DNA of 64,000 bases from Prunus persica (GCF_000346465.2 NC_034010.1:21561757-21625756), one strand, 5' to 3'. Positions 1 to 11,799 are shown, counted from the stretch's first letter. Program-made: numbers and translations. The notes: generated from the sequence alone by a model not told the origin.

Positions 1-117
1 GAACATTTAGCCTATAATGACTCTTGAACCTTCACAAGGGATTAAAAAATTTATTACTCATCTACTACACACAGCTCATAACTGAGCTAGAAGTGGAATA
101 TGATAAAGTGTTCACAC

Positions 118-2518
118 CTCATATGTGACTGTACCACCAGAAGTTGAGGGCTGACGAAGTGTCACGGTAGAGACAGCACCATTGGCTGACAAGATACACA
201 GAGCTCTTGGCCCCTGCTGTGAAAACGACATTATTTTTGTTGCAATGTCCTACAAAAAAAAGATAAGCAGATTTAAGACAAAAGAAACTGCTTAAATACA
301 TCAAATATTTAAAAAGATACTGTACCACCTAATGTTTTTAGTAATAAAAAAAAAAAATCAAACTTCACAAAGAAATATGTATACAAAATGATAGGATTGA
401 ATGCAAAAATTTGATTGCCAATATAGCAGTAATAACAGAAAAATTATCACACCAGTTAATATGAAGAACCTCAATGTTTATTCCTTTTCCCATCAGATTT
501 TGCATTGATTTCATTTAAGTAATGATCATCATACTTTGGCAGTTCGTGGTGCTCCTTTGAAACTTTGCTTGTCTTATACTATATACAAGCCAACCCACAT
601 CAAAATCATGGCCACCTCAAAACTACCAAACTCAAACTGACTCGAAAGCTTGGCTCATTTGGGTAAAATGTATTCTTTAATCTAATTATTATGTATAATA
701 TCTCCACCTCTACATAATTACATATAAATAATAATATAAAAAGTACTATGTCAACATAAACAAATATATAGACATCTATATAACAAATGAGCCGGCATAT
801 GACTCATGAATCAGGCCTCATCAAGCTCAGGCGTCTGAGCTACTCAATTCGATTGCAGACCTAATCAGAATCTATTCCACGTATGAAAGGTTACAACACA
901 AAGTGAAAGAAATAAATAAAAACTAGCATATAAATGGCATCCAGCTGCCTGCCCAATGACACCATATCTTGGCCACCTTAGTTTATCAACAGAGAACTAT
1001 TCATGGCAAAAGAATTGTAAGTGCTTGCATATAGGAATATATATTTATGAGATAATATGACATACTTCTCCCATTGCAATGGTGATAATATGAGGAGTAA
1101 AACCCATCCCAGCCGAACCAGACAGCAATTCACCTAGCAAAACAATCAACCATTTTGCAACATCATTCCCATACCAACAGGTGCCAATGCAGCAAGAAGC
1201 ATATATTTAAACTACACATGTCATATGAATCCCCTTTAAACCAATCTACCCCACATGGAAGAATGCTGCTCTCACAGACAACTAAATTAGTAAAATGTAG
1301 CTGTTATGTTTGGTATAGACAATCCACATCGAAATTTGTCAAGCTGAAATCAAAAGCATAAAAAGATTGTAAAAAGAGGTGCTAATGTAGGAAGCATGGT
1401 TCAAAGTTATATTGAATATGTAATTAGATAACCACTTGATTCATTGGCTTCCTGCTTATTATTTAGCATCTTCGATGGGTTCACAGTAAGGATTAAGCTA
1501 CCAAGGACATAAATTTGCAATTTTTTTTTGCAGCATCAAATGCTGCAACTTCTCTCTGGATTGCTAAGAAATTTGTATTTCATGACCTTTCTAACCATTG
1601 CTGTGTCTACCTGTATATGATCCAAAGTTTTTCAAAAATTTCTGTCCAACCCAGTAAATTCCTTTTATTGAAAATGTAGCAACTACATAATTCCACATTT
1701 TAGTGCCCTTGCAGGGTTCCATATGCCTCATAGTTTACCCTAAATTCTGTTTCACCCCTAGAGTATCCTGTCTACTATTTTTTGCAATTTTGTTGAGATA
1801 GTGTACATCAAACGAGTCGGAATGTCAGTGTATTTACTTCTGCTAATGAACATTCCAGTTATAGGCAGATTTGAACTAGCAACTAATCCCAGAGAGTGCA
1901 CAACTAAAGCAGATCATATGACAATGTAAAAAGATGCATTATACTCTAACAAAAGTCTCTGAGGTTTCTCTTAACTTAAAACCCACACCATAAAATTAAA
2001 AATCCCTTCAACAAGCTGTCACCAGAATTAGCAAACAACTACAAGTCACCCATTAATCAATGTCAATGTCAAACACCATACAGAAACTGAAATTGCTATT
2101 GAAACTTACCAAGAGATGCTAACTGCTGCTTCTTCCCAGACCCTGGTGGCCGCCCTCTACCTCGCTTTGGTGTTGATGTTACCATCCCGGGATTAGCAGA
2201 TGATGAAGGAGACAATGCCAATGAAACAGTCCCATCAGGTCCATATTTCCGAGGTCTTCCTCTTTTCCTTTTCACAGGTTCACCTGGTGGCAGCATAGAT
2301 GGTACACCCACATTGACACCATGAGGTGTAATACCTGAAGAAGGCTCTATCGGTAATGCTGAACCAATGTTACCGCCCCCAAGATTGGATTGAAATGCTG
2401 TGTTTGGATTAGATAAGGGATGAATGCCTTGTGATCCATGTAAACCAGACTGTGTTAGTCCTCTTGATGTAAAGTAAGAGGCTGACCCTGATAATGCCAT
2501 AGGGTCCCTCCGATCCAT
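118..2518 (-). CDS. AT-hook motif nuclear-localized (AHL) protein, 5' part; runs off the left edge
   Basis: AHL proteins bind the minor groove of AT-rich DNA in the nucleus and form complexes through a PPC/DUF296 domain. Three coding exons can be read on the minus strand: 2518-2110, 1133-1066 and 249-118, with intron phases 1 and 0 and GT-AG borders; the next donor lies at 117-116. Exon 1 encodes an S/G/P-rich N-terminus and two AT-hooks, RGRPRKYGP at about residues 86-94 and RGRPPGSGKK at about 121-130, the arrangement of two-hook AHLs. Exon 2 gives GFTPHIITIAMGE, the start of the PPC domain, and exon 3 continues DIATKIMSFSQQGPRALCIL through to TSGGTVTYE. The rest of the PPC domain lies beyond position 1. 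The start is the first ATG of the frame and gives MDRRDPMALSG. A likely 5'-UTR intron (donor GT at 3137-3136, acceptor near 2536-2531) lies upstream. The family call is firm; the exact member is not. Confidence 0.93.
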
Positions 2519-3768
2519 GCATTTATTCAGCTATCTTTCAAAAGAAACTCTGACCCCAACCTTGCAACTCAATGTAATGTCTCCTCCTGCTCTAACATTC
2601 ACTACTCGGTACAAAGACAAGCTCTACAGAGAAGCACAAAATTCAGAAGAATGTGACACAATTTGCAAATACTAGACAAGAATCCTTCAGGAAATTGAAT
2701 GTAGACTCTGTTTTTAAACTCGAATATCTACAATAAAAAGTCTTATGAAATAGTAATAAGCATTTTTAGATTGAAAAGTTCTGCTTCCAGGCAAATACAT
2801 TGTTTAAAGAACTGCAACATTTTACATCTGTTCAAGAATGGAGCATAACAAAATCCATATCTTGATACCAAATTTCACAGATGAAGCTTTTCAAAACTAC
2901 ATATGAAATTAAAAACTAAGAGAAACAGAAGGAACTTCATAGACCTTCGGATGCTTAAGAAAGAACTATGAAAAGCAAAACAAAATTATGCAAAATATTA
3001 AAGGGAACAGAATTAGAGCAAAAGGCAAAACTTTTAGCAACCAAGAAAGCAAGAGAAAAAGAAGTTCAAAGTTCAAAGGCTAATAATATTAATAAGTTAG
3101 AGAAAAGACAAAGAGGGAGGCTACTTTTACAGCTTACCAAACCAAGGGAAACAACAAAAAGGCTTCATGCTGAAGGCAAAGAACAGAGAGACTGAAACAG
3201 GTCCACTGTCACCAACCCATTATAAAGCCTTTGACACCAAGCATCTTCAAAGGCAACCCCATAACCATATACACACAAAGCTCAACTCTTCAAGTTCAAC
3301 CTTCAACACCACCCCTCTCCAAAAATTTACAGTTAAAAAAAAAACCACAAATTTAATTCAATGCCAATATATACGCCACAACAAACTCAAACCCAGTTCT
3401 TGTTTAGCACCACAAAGTGTGAGGAAGCAAAAGATAACCCAAGAAGTAAACAGTCAAAAAAGACCGAGTCAAAGTGGCATTTTTCAAACAGGTTAAAGGT
3501 CAGACTGTTTTGCACTCTCTGTGCTTCTCTAGGTCTATGACTAAGAAAAGGGAAGGAACTTTGAATGTGTAGGAGGGAGAGAGAGACAGGGAGGAAAAGA
3601 GAGAGATTTTTGAAAGGGCATTAAAGGTCGAACAGTTTTTTGGGAAATGCACAAAGGAGGAGGTCATTTGGTGTGTGAAAGAGAGCGGTATTTACTACTG
3701 GGTTTAGCACAAGTCCTTATCTGAATGCGTTTCTCTAGGATGAAGTTTACTCTCTGAGAAAAAGCTGC

Positions 3769-3810
<42 letters not shown>
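2519..3810 (-). promoter_or_regulatory. AHL 5' UTR, leader intron and promoter region with CT/GA tract
   Basis: No coding exon is seen here. A good donor (TTTG then GTAAGC on the minus strand, GT at 3137-3136) and an AG just upstream of the ATG suggest a leader intron of about 600 bp. A (TC)n tract at 3772-3807 lies in the presumed promoter or 5' UTR; on the sense strand it reads (GA)n, common near plant transcription starts. The transcription start was not located. Confidence 0.45.
3772..3807. repeat. (TC)n microsatellite
   Basis: About 18 uninterrupted TC units upstream of the AHL gene. The apparent reading frame with repeated R and E residues is an artefact of this repeat. Confidence 0.95.
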
Positions 3811-3949
3811 TTTGTGACACAAGTGGAAGTGGGTGATGATCCTTGCTTTGCTTTGCTTTCCTTTCCCTTATTGGACTATTCATGGGATAGAGTTTGAGAA
3901 GCAAACAAAAACTTGACAGAAAAAGCACTTCTTCTTTGGATAATACCAA

Positions 3950-6735
3950 TATTTTATTTATTTTTTCCTACATTTATAGATTTTCCTTTTTTCTTATTAA
4001 AATTTTAAAATTAATTTTGGATATGTATTACCCTTTGAGGTTGGGTATGTTAAGGAACTCTATCCTACGCGCAGATAAGGGCGTGCGATACATGTGCCTT
4101 ACCCTATGTTGTATTGTATCCTATGGAATGGAGATATCTATATGAAGTTGTACACCACCCGTTAATTAGGTGTGCGACTCGAGTCGGGTCAACCCAAATA
4201 TGCCCAAGTTCAACCCGACTTTTTAATACGGGTAGATAGATTGGAATTATGTAAACTTCCGTTCAAACTTAACTCCACCTTAATTTGATCATTTTTAAAT
4301 ATTGTTAACACATGAAAATATAACTAATAATTCGATATTTAAGTTAAACTTGTGTTTACGCCAGTTAACACTCATAAAATTTATTTAATGAATTACGATA
4401 GTTAACATTCATAAAGTTTGCTAATAATTTGCAAATGATGATTTCTTCTCTCTTAATTTAGATCTCATTGCCACATCTCGTCGAATCTCGCTAAAATTGA
4501 TCTAATTAAGCTGATCTCTTAATAAACTATTCACAGTCAGTCAAAATTTTAAATGATTCATCATCGGTCTTCAAAATAACAATTCAATTGCTAGGTATAA
4601 CTAGAATCCAAATTGAACAGCACCCAACACAACCCTGTTGTGATTGGAATATAACATAGTTGTATATGTTGGGGAATTAGAGATGGCTCTCCTTTCCCTC
4701 TTAAATAATGGACCAATGCATGTCAAACTTACATGTCTACACACACATTCTATCCACTATCCATTATGACAGGCTACGCATCTCTGAAGAGCGTGAGAGG
4801 CATCAAAGGAGCAAGTAGCCGTTGTCATTCAAAGGTGACCCCACTGAAAATGGGTTTGGGCCCCCCGGAAGAGGGTGACTTGGTTTGCATGTGAGTCTAT
4901 CTGAGTGTATGTATGACTTGTCTCTCTCCCCCCACCACTTTCCAGGCCCTACATATTAAAACTTCAGAAAAATATCTACAATTACAAGAGCACTGATATT
5001 CTCACCTGCCTGTAGGAGCTGTAGCTGTAAAGTCTACCTTTAGAACTTATATGAGTATTTGTTCCATATTGTCTGTTGAATACAGGGTTTGAGCAAAATG
5101 TAAGTGTATGTTAATCAACCCTAAGGCTTCTCAAGTTATTGTAGATGCAACATTTGGTGTACCATTTGTATACTTTTTAATTCCCGATTGATCAACACAG
5201 TCAATTTAAGAGACGTCAAATGAATCATGAATCGAACTTAGAATTCTCTCTTTATCAATGTGAACCAAATGTTCTTTAAGCTATCGAACGTTATTGAAAG
5301 AATTAACAAGTAATTAACATATATAAAGAGACTCATTAACCCTAATTGCACGCTAGAAAACCTAAGTGGAGCATCATAGAGTGAAAAAAGTCAAACTTAA
5401 GTTCAATTAGAGGAGTGCACTTCAAGTTCAAAGTCAAGGAGCTGCTTTTTCCATCTGCATATTAGAATAATGTCACAAATAAAAAAATGTTGGAAAACAG
5501 ATGATGCTTCATTTCATGCATCCAATCCAATAAAATATATTGAGAGACTAAATTTTATATTAGATATTTGGATTGGATAGTTGCATAGATTAATGGAGAT
5601 CTCTTTGTTTGGTCCAGCATTGGATCATCAACTCCAAAAGTGGAAATACCTTAAACTCTGTTTTCAGAAAATTTCCCAATATTTTATATTATAGGGAGGC
5701 CTCTTTGTTCTGGTTCTTGCCCAATTAAGATTTTTTAGTGGGCCAGTGTGTAAGTCGTTTTCAACATCAATCATCAATTTCAGAAATTGCTATAATAATA
5801 AAAATGTCAGTACACCATGTTGGATTTTTTTTTCTTTTCCTGATAACATTTTATGTTGATTAGTACTTGCAAATTTGTAGGTTTTCCCACTGTACTTGGA
5901 AAAAAAAGATATCCTTAGTAATTGAATAGCATCTAAATATATGAAGCAAAGAAATGTTTTCAAGATAAAGGACTTGAATTTGACATTGTAGGTAACTCAT
6001 TTAAAATAGAGTAAGTTGCAAAGTTGACAAGATTTTATATTGAAATGAGCGATAATATACAAAATTCACACACACTATATGGATTATAGGACTCGAATTC
6101 AGGACATTTTCTAGGAGATAGAGAAATTTTTAAAGCAGCATTGCTTTAGAATATATGGAATCAATTTTATGAATATGATGATCCAATTGTTCATTTTTTT
6201 TTAAAAAATTTAAAAACAAGAAACAAATCACTTTCCTGAACATCCATTCTCTCCCAAATGAGAAAGGAATATTTGAGAGGGAAAATGACCTAAGAGTTAA
6301 AAAGCAGAGAGTGTGTTGGTTGGTGGAGCTACCCTCAACCTATAGTTGTTGAAGAATAACTTGTAGGTATTTGGGTGAATTAATTAAATTTTTTTTTTTA
6401 AAAAAGGAAAATTACAATAATGTTGTGTTTGACTAGGAAGTTGTACTTGCTATTTATTGGTAACCATGTCTTTTTCTTTAGCTAGTTTCTACATTTTGGA
6501 CAGCAGAAGAGTTACTGTCCATGGAGAAGTGGTCAAATGAAAGAGGGCACACCAGACATTACCAAATCTTTTATTGGCAACAAAGCAAATAAATCAAAGC
6601 ATAATTCAAAAGAAATCTGACTGTCATGATTATATCTCAACACAAGTCACCTAAAGCAGCTAGTCCGTCGGTGCACAATGAAAGATGCAAGGTTTTCACC
6701 AAAATGCCACTAGTGGCAGTTTTTGTTTCATGAGA
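3950..6735. other. AT-rich intergenic DNA
   Basis: No credible coding exon was found on either strand. The only local structure noted is a small imperfect hairpin around 5517-5590, where TCCAATCCAA on the left pairs with TTGGATTGGA on the right. It could be a degenerate miniature element. Nothing else is supported. Confidence 0.5.
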
Positions 6736-6736
6736 A

Positions 6737-7062
6737 CATGTAAGTTTTATATACATTTGTAGCCTATTTTTTTGATAGTTTAAGTTTTTGATATAGTAGT
6801 TGTCTATCATGGTATTAGAGTTTGTTTGTGGGTAAAACAAATTTAGGCTTCAACAGAGTCCTTTTGCAAGTAGTCTGGGGTTCGATTCATGTTTCCGCAC
6901 TACTTTGTTGGTTTGCAAGGCGTAGAGTAGGGCTACATTTATACGTTTGCCTCTCTTCCCCCATTGATCTACCTCTTCATGTGTAAGACGACTTGCACGT
7001 GGGGAAAAGTAAATTTTATATACATTGTTAGCTCATTCTCTGACAACATAAGCTTTTGCCAC
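6737..7062 (+). mobile_element. TRIM-like terminal-repeat remnant
   Basis: Two related segments, 6737-6790 and 7007-7060, both carry GTAA(A/G)TTTTATATACATT followed by TAG-C-CAT-like and TAAG-TTTTT-like sequence, and lie about 270 bp apart as direct repeats. Immediately after the first repeat, TGGTATTAGAG at about 6810-6820 resembles the TGGTATCAGAGC primer-binding site complementary to initiator tRNA-Met. A purine run (GTGGGGAAAAG) precedes the second repeat, as a polypurine tract would. This is the layout of a non-autonomous terminal-repeat retrotransposon in miniature. It carries no coding capacity, and no clear target-site duplication was found. An alternative is a fragment of a larger LTR element. 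Confidence 0.5.
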
Positions 7063-8412
7063 TAGTGGTTGTGTAATAGTGTAAGATCTGCATACTTGGA
7101 AATAAGTACGAGAACATTTTCCATTTTATGTTTAGCAAGTGCAAACTCGAAAGATTATTTGGTAATTCTTAATGCAGAATGTTTTTGTTTGTTGATTTCA
7201 AAACCATTGGGGCATAATTTCTGCAACTTAATTCAAATTTGTATAAGAAAAGTAAACAGAACTAAAATGAAAACAGAGATGTTTAACGAGTGGGAAAATT
7301 TCAGAGGAAAAGGGCAAAAGGGTGAGTATAGCCGAGCTTCAATTGGTAATTGCTCAACATAGATGGTGGTGCTTCGCTCCAAATATGCCGAAAAGAACCT
7401 CCAACCTTTCAAGTATTCTCAACAAAATTATAATTGCTCCTACAAGCGAAGGTCCGAGACACCCGATTTCTATACAAGATCAAGCTACTGGGTTGCCATT
7501 TGCAAATCAAGTTCAACCAAGACCAAATCTCACATCTTAAGCCAAATTCAACTCAACTCAAGTTCTATCCTGAGAATAGTTTGTTTTGGTGTACTTGGTG
7601 TCCTAAACATAACGCTCAGACCTATCCAAATCCATGCTCTCCAGGACAACCTTCATGATCAATACCAAAGTGGCAGATGTGCCAATCTTCCCATCAGGGC
7701 GGCAGGAAATTTGAATGTAGGGATACAATCTTTGCGAAGGCACGGCTCCTATAGAAAACGGAAATAAAAACAATACAGGATACTCTTTGGTCCCTGATAG
7801 GAAAAATGATTAATCTTGTGATGAATCAACCTAAATTATCAGAAAATTTCCATCAACTACATACTTCATAGCACCTAAATTCAGGGAACCAGAAATGAAG
7901 GTTTAAGTCCATTCAATAAAAGAACCATTTGACGAAAAATATCTCGAAAGACGTTACACAGAAAAACTCCGCTAGAAGATTAAATTCTCAAGCTCAACCA
8001 GATGAGAAGGTCGTCTGGTTGATGGCTAAAACATTCCAAAAAAAAAAAAAAAAGTTCATCAGTTCCAATTGATCTCTAATCAGAGTCAGGCTATTAAATC
8101 ACAATCTTCACCTTTTTAAGACAAATACACAGTGCATTTTCAAGATGATTATCTGTCTTTCCTCTTGATCACCCTCCACATTCTAACTACTAAGCCACAC
8201 TACGCATTAGGACACGGGTAAGCATAATGTTTTGGTATTGTCTTGACAACCCAAAGTTTCCAACTAAAATGGGACATCATCTTTGTAAGCAAATTGATCG
8301 GAGCAAAAGAGCAACAACATTAGAGAAACCTAAATTTCACATTAAAAGGAAAATTCAAAACCGTTCCTTTGAATACTTCTTAACATACACAGACAAGCAT
8401 TGCAATTGAACC
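7063..8412. other. Intergenic DNA, including the likely 3' UTR of the 79-aa gene
   Basis: Open frames of up to 134 codons occur but have no recognisable domain and overlap one another in several frames. The part next to 8413 probably includes the 3' UTR of the neighbouring minus-strand gene. No RNA gene was recognised. Confidence 0.4.
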
Positions 8413-8857
8413 TCATTTGTCAACCTCCATTGCTTGGGCAGCTTTAGCTTTTGCAGTCGCTGTCAGTTTGGTCTTCAATTTCCTCTTGCCTACTTGAAAC
8501 CCACCTTTCTTGTTCTTGCCACTACCATCAACCTGAAGCATATAATTTGGTCAAAAAAAATTTAAACAATCCAACTCCAATATAGTGTCTTATGTTCAAT
8601 TGGGAAACTCAACAGTCAATAGATGGGAAGAAAGCCCAACAAATAGTTAAATTTTTAACATTAAATGCAAGTTTAAGGCCAGTAGGCAACCTTTTTCACT
8701 TCAGTTGAGCTAAGCTACATCTAAAGAGAAGGAAAACTTACTTTCATCTTGCTCTTCTTTGCTTGAAGCTTCTGTGCCTTCTTTTCTCTTTCTTCTTTCT
8801 CTCCTAATTAATTACCAAACAAATTTGAAACTTGTAAACTACATGACATATAGGTAT

Positions 8858-8910
<53 letters not shown>

Positions 8911-8977
8911 CTTGCTTACTTTTGAGTTCGAATTCGTGCTGCCTTTTTCGACGAGCAAGATCGTTCTTTTTCGACAT
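8413..8977 (-). CDS. Small, highly basic conserved protein (79 aa), three exons
   Basis: Exons on the minus strand are 8977-8920, 8803-8742 and 8532-8413, joined in frame (phases 1 and 0) with canonical GT-AG introns of 116 and 209 bp. The product starts MSKKNDLARRKRQHEFELKR, continues as a lysine/glutamate-rich helix (EKEEREKKAQKLQAKKSKMK), then a glycine/lysine stretch (VDGSGKNKKGGFQVGKRKLK) and ends AKAAQAMEVDK. It has no signal peptide or membrane segment, and its composition fits a nucleolar or ribosome-associated protein. I do not recognise a named family. The promoter it shares with the next gene has a telo-box and site II motifs, typical of plant ribosome and translation genes, which supports a ribosome-biogenesis role by inference only. 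Intron 1 is almost half microsatellite. Confidence 0.8.
8861..8909. repeat. (GA)n microsatellite inside intron 1 of the 79-aa gene
   Basis: A 49-bp uninterrupted GA tract. On the sense (minus) strand of the host gene it is a CT tract beginning about 9 bases after the intron 1 donor (GT at 8919-8918), and it makes up about 40% of this 116-bp intron. Confidence 0.97.
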
Positions 8978-9240
8978 TTTTCTCGCGCAGCTCTGAATCG
9001 CCGGGAACCCCTCTGCTTTTGGCTTTCACTTTCCTTCTTCAAAATCTTCCGCGAAAATTGACTAAAACCCTAAACCTAGTCAGATATTCAAGAGAGAGAA
9101 AATATTAAAATAGTTTCTTAATTATATTTTTTCAGTTTTCCAAATAACATTTACCGGGCTTTCTTCTTCGGCCCAAATAACATAAAGCTTCTTGGGCTGT
9201 GAAAAATTGATTTCTTCTGGGCCGTGAGTGATTTAAAACG
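8978..9240. promoter_or_regulatory. Bidirectional promoter with telo-box and site II motifs
   Basis: This gap separates the divergent starts of the 79-aa gene (minus) and the TraB-like gene (plus). It contains AAACCCTAA at 9065-9073 (telo-box) and three TGGGCC/T-type site II elements: 9170-9177 (inverted), 9193-9198 and 9218-9223. This combination is established for plant ribosomal-protein and proliferation genes regulated by TCP factors. No clear TATA box was placed. Confidence 0.6.
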
Positions 9241-9475
9241 AAATAAAAAAGCAATAATATACAGAAAATACCCAGCTCTTCATAGCTTCGGCTTCCTGGG
9301 TCAGTTAGGAAGCTTTTGCTTACTGGGTTCTGGGTTTTGGAATCTGGGTCCTGCTCAAGTCGGCTCAGGGACAAGTACTTCCTTCTTCACCTTCAAAGTC
9401 TCGGCCTTGCAGATACTCTGATATCCGAAGGGAAGATTATCAAACCGGAGACATAGAAATCAACCCATTAATCAG
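9224..9475 (+). promoter_or_regulatory. 5' leader of the TraB-like gene with 65-codon uORF; leader intron donor at its end
   Basis: An ATG at 9224 opens a 65-codon frame in the leader encoding FGFLGQLGSFCLLGSGFW and then LGPA. The same peptide pattern recurs in the leader of the BSK gene 4.7 kb away. The leader exon probably ends at 9475 (CAG then GTACAT, donor at 9476), followed by a leader intron ending close to the ATG at 9886. Whether the uORF lies inside the transcript depends on an unmapped transcription start. Confidence 0.5.
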
Positions 9476-9885
9476 GTACATAAGGAGAACAAATCAACTT
9501 TCGTTCTCTGGAAATTTACGGTCTGGTTCTTGTTATTGCTGAGATAATTTTCGATTTTCCTATTTGGGGTTCTATTGATTGTATTGACATGTGCCTCTAA
9601 TGTCATTCCCTCATCTGGGTCCTATCGAATTCTGTCGAGTTCTATGATTATTCAAAGGGTATATTGGGTTTTCAGGCTATGATCTTTTGGGATGCTCAGA
9701 AAGATAGGTGGCAATTGGAACTAAGTTTAAAACTAATAACTATGAGTTGTTTTCTATCTGGGTTATGAGTTTCAGGATTTTGTGCTTAGTTTTGCCTAAA
9801 AAAGAATTACAGTATCACTTTGTTGGGTTGATTTATGAGGATTGCATACTCTTAAGATTACAATCAAGGCGTTAATGCTCTTGTA

Positions 9886-11799
9886 ATGGCACTTGCATTT
9901 GTCTGGAACCTTCAAAATCTTTGGCCCTTTTCGATACTCAAATCCGATGACCTGAAAGTATCTAATGAATTAGTACGCAAACTACCAGTACCTGAACACA
10001 CGAAACAGTTTGTTTATGCCGTTCGGGAGCCGGAAACTCAGTCTGTAATTTACATACTTTCTGCTCAAAGTTTATCAGAGTGGTCAGCATTGGATGCTGA
10101 TTGTCTTATCAGGGAGGTTAGACCTGATGCTGTTATTTCCCAGGTGGGTCTTTCAACTGTGACTGAAATTCAATCTGAAGAGACCGTATTAAAAGATGGT
10201 TTTGACAACTCAGTTCCCACTTCGTCGTTTAAAGTTCTCAAAAGATGTTTTCTGGAGAAGGTTAATAAGGAGAAGTATGAGGATATTGCAGGAAACTTGG
10301 TTTTACAAGAGATCTTTGGGGTTGGTTTTCATGGACACTTTTTGGTAGCCAAAAAGGTGGCTCAGGAGGTTGGGTCTTCATTCTTGGTGCTTGAATTGCC
10401 ATTTGTAAAATGTTCTGGTGGGGAGAATACCTCAAGTGAACATGAAGCAGTGAGCAAGTTCCAAGGTTTAGCTAGTAGTTTGGTTCCACAGAAAGTTGGT
10501 TCAGTTGCTTCGTCAAGTTCGTCGAGGTTTTGCATAACCAATGATGTTCATTCACAGATGGTTAAGTTATTAGCTCCACATATTGATTTATCAATATCAA
10601 GGCTAAGTCCATCGACTTCTGTTTCTGAGGTGGGGTCAAAAGAAATTCAGCTGCAATCCAGTTATGAGGCCCCACAATTTGCTCAATCAATTTATCCATT
10701 TCTTGTGGATCTGCATGATATTTTTGCTGATATCCCATCAATGGGAAAGGCTCTAGCTTGTGCACAAAGGATGTTTTATGATGTGAAAAGAGGTGAAGCT
10801 GTAGATACCAAAGTTATATCTGAAGTCTACGCCTTCCGGATTGCAGTTGAGGGGCTGAGAATTTCTATGAACAATGCTGGTCGGCTTCCCATTAATAAAA
10901 TAAGGAATCTGAACTTAAATAAGATTGATTTTTCTGAGCTTCCAGTTGAGGACAAGTCATATGCTCTCTTTGTTCAGGCCCTTCGCAGCCAGACTAAGAA
11001 GTTCAAGACTATAGTGGCGGTAGTGGATGCTAGTGGCTTGGCAGGTCTTAGAAAACACTGGAACACCCCTGTTCCTCTGGAGGTCAAGGATTTGGTTGGA
11101 CAGCTTGTTACTAATTGTGAAGGCGAGGGGGAAATGTCAAACGATACTGATAGGAAGCGGCTAATAACTAATAAACCTTTGGTGGCAGTAGGGGCAGGGG
11201 CAACAGCAGTTTTAGGAGCCTCTTCGTTCTCAAAGGCTGTGACACTCAAAGTTCCTGCTTCAACCTTTATGAAAGTTTTGACACTCAAAGTTCCTGCTTC
11301 ACTTAAACTCTTTCTAAGCCAAACCCATAAGACAGTAGGACTTGCCCTTAGTAAGACCCTTGGCCCATCAAAAGTGGTAGCTCCAGGTTTTATGAGTTCT
11401 GGAGTCAAATCAACACCTATATTGAAAGCAACTGCTTCTGCTGAGAAGATCCGAGCAGCTGCCCATAGTGTTATAGCTGCTGCTGAGAAGACTAGCTTTT
11501 CAGCTATGAGAACAGCATTCTATCAAATAATGAGGAAACGGCAGCTCCAGAAAATCGGTGTCCTACCGTGGGCTACATTTGGGTGTAGTATGGCAACTTG
11601 TGCCGGGTTGGTTGCATACGGAGATGGGATTGAATGTGCTGCTGAATCTCTACCTGCAGCTCCATCAATTGCCAGTTTGGGTCGTGGGATTCAAAATTTA
11701 CACCTGGCATCTCAGGAAGTGGCACAGAGAGATAGCACCAGATTACAAAAATCAATTGAATCCCTCATGTACAGGTTTAAGAAAGTCAGAACTCAGTAG
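9886..11799 (+). CDS. TraB-like plant protein, single coding exon (637 aa)
   Basis: One uninterrupted frame from ATG 9886 to TAG. Residues about 42-88 read VYAVREPETQSVIYILSAQS, then LIREVRPDAVISQVG. This matches the opening strand-helix-strand of TraB/PrgY family proteins (V-L-G-T-AH-S then RPD-V-V-E-L-C), but the His and the Glu-Leu-Cys are not kept, so it is a divergent member. The middle is hydrophilic with conserved-looking helices. The C-terminal third has two weakly hydrophobic stretches, about 435-475 and 563-580 (ATFGCSMATCAGLVAYG), which may be membrane-associated. A 21-bp perfect direct repeat (11242-11262 and 11281-11301) duplicates TLKVPAS at about residues 452 and 465. TraB-like proteins of plants are linked to organelle outer membranes. 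The function here is not established. Confidence 0.7.
   Translation: MALAFVWNLQNLWPFSILKSDDLKVSNELVRKLPVPEHTKQFVYAVREPETQSVIYILSAQSLSEWSALDADCLIREVRPDAVISQVGLSTVTEIQSEETVLKDGFDNSVPTSSFKVLKRCFLEKVNKEKYEDIAGNLVLQEIFGVGFHGHFLVAKKVAQEVGSSFLVLELPFVKCSGGENTSSEHEAVSKFQGLASSLVPQKVGSVASSSSSRFCITNDVHSQMVKLLAPHIDLSISRLSPSTSVSEVGSKEIQLQSSYEAPQFAQSIYPFLVDLHDIFADIPSMGKALACAQRMFYDVKRGEAVDTKVISEVYAFRIAVEGLRISMNNAGRLPINKIRNLNLNKIDFSELPVEDKSYALFVQALRSQTKKFKTIVAVVDASGLAGLRKHWNTPVPLEVKDLVGQLVTNCEGEGEMSNDTDRKRLITNKPLVAVGAGATAVLGASSFSKAVTLKVPASTFMKVLTLKVPASLKLFLSQTHKTVGLALSKTLGPSKVVAPGFMSSGVKSTPILKATASAEKIRAAAHSVIAAAEKTSFSAMRTAFYQIMRKRQLQKIGVLPWATFGCSMATCAGLVAYGDGIECAAESLPAAPSIASLGRGIQNLHLASQEVAQRDSTRLQKSIESLMYRFKKVRTQ

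Noticed and set aside
7363..7767. 134-codon plus-strand frame and a minus-strand frame over the same DNA
   Set aside because: No domain, overlapping frames on both strands, no splice partners and no promoter context. Treated as chance.
8759..9061. 100-codon plus-strand frame with an RERERE run
   Set aside because: Artefact of the GA microsatellite and antisense to the 79-aa gene.
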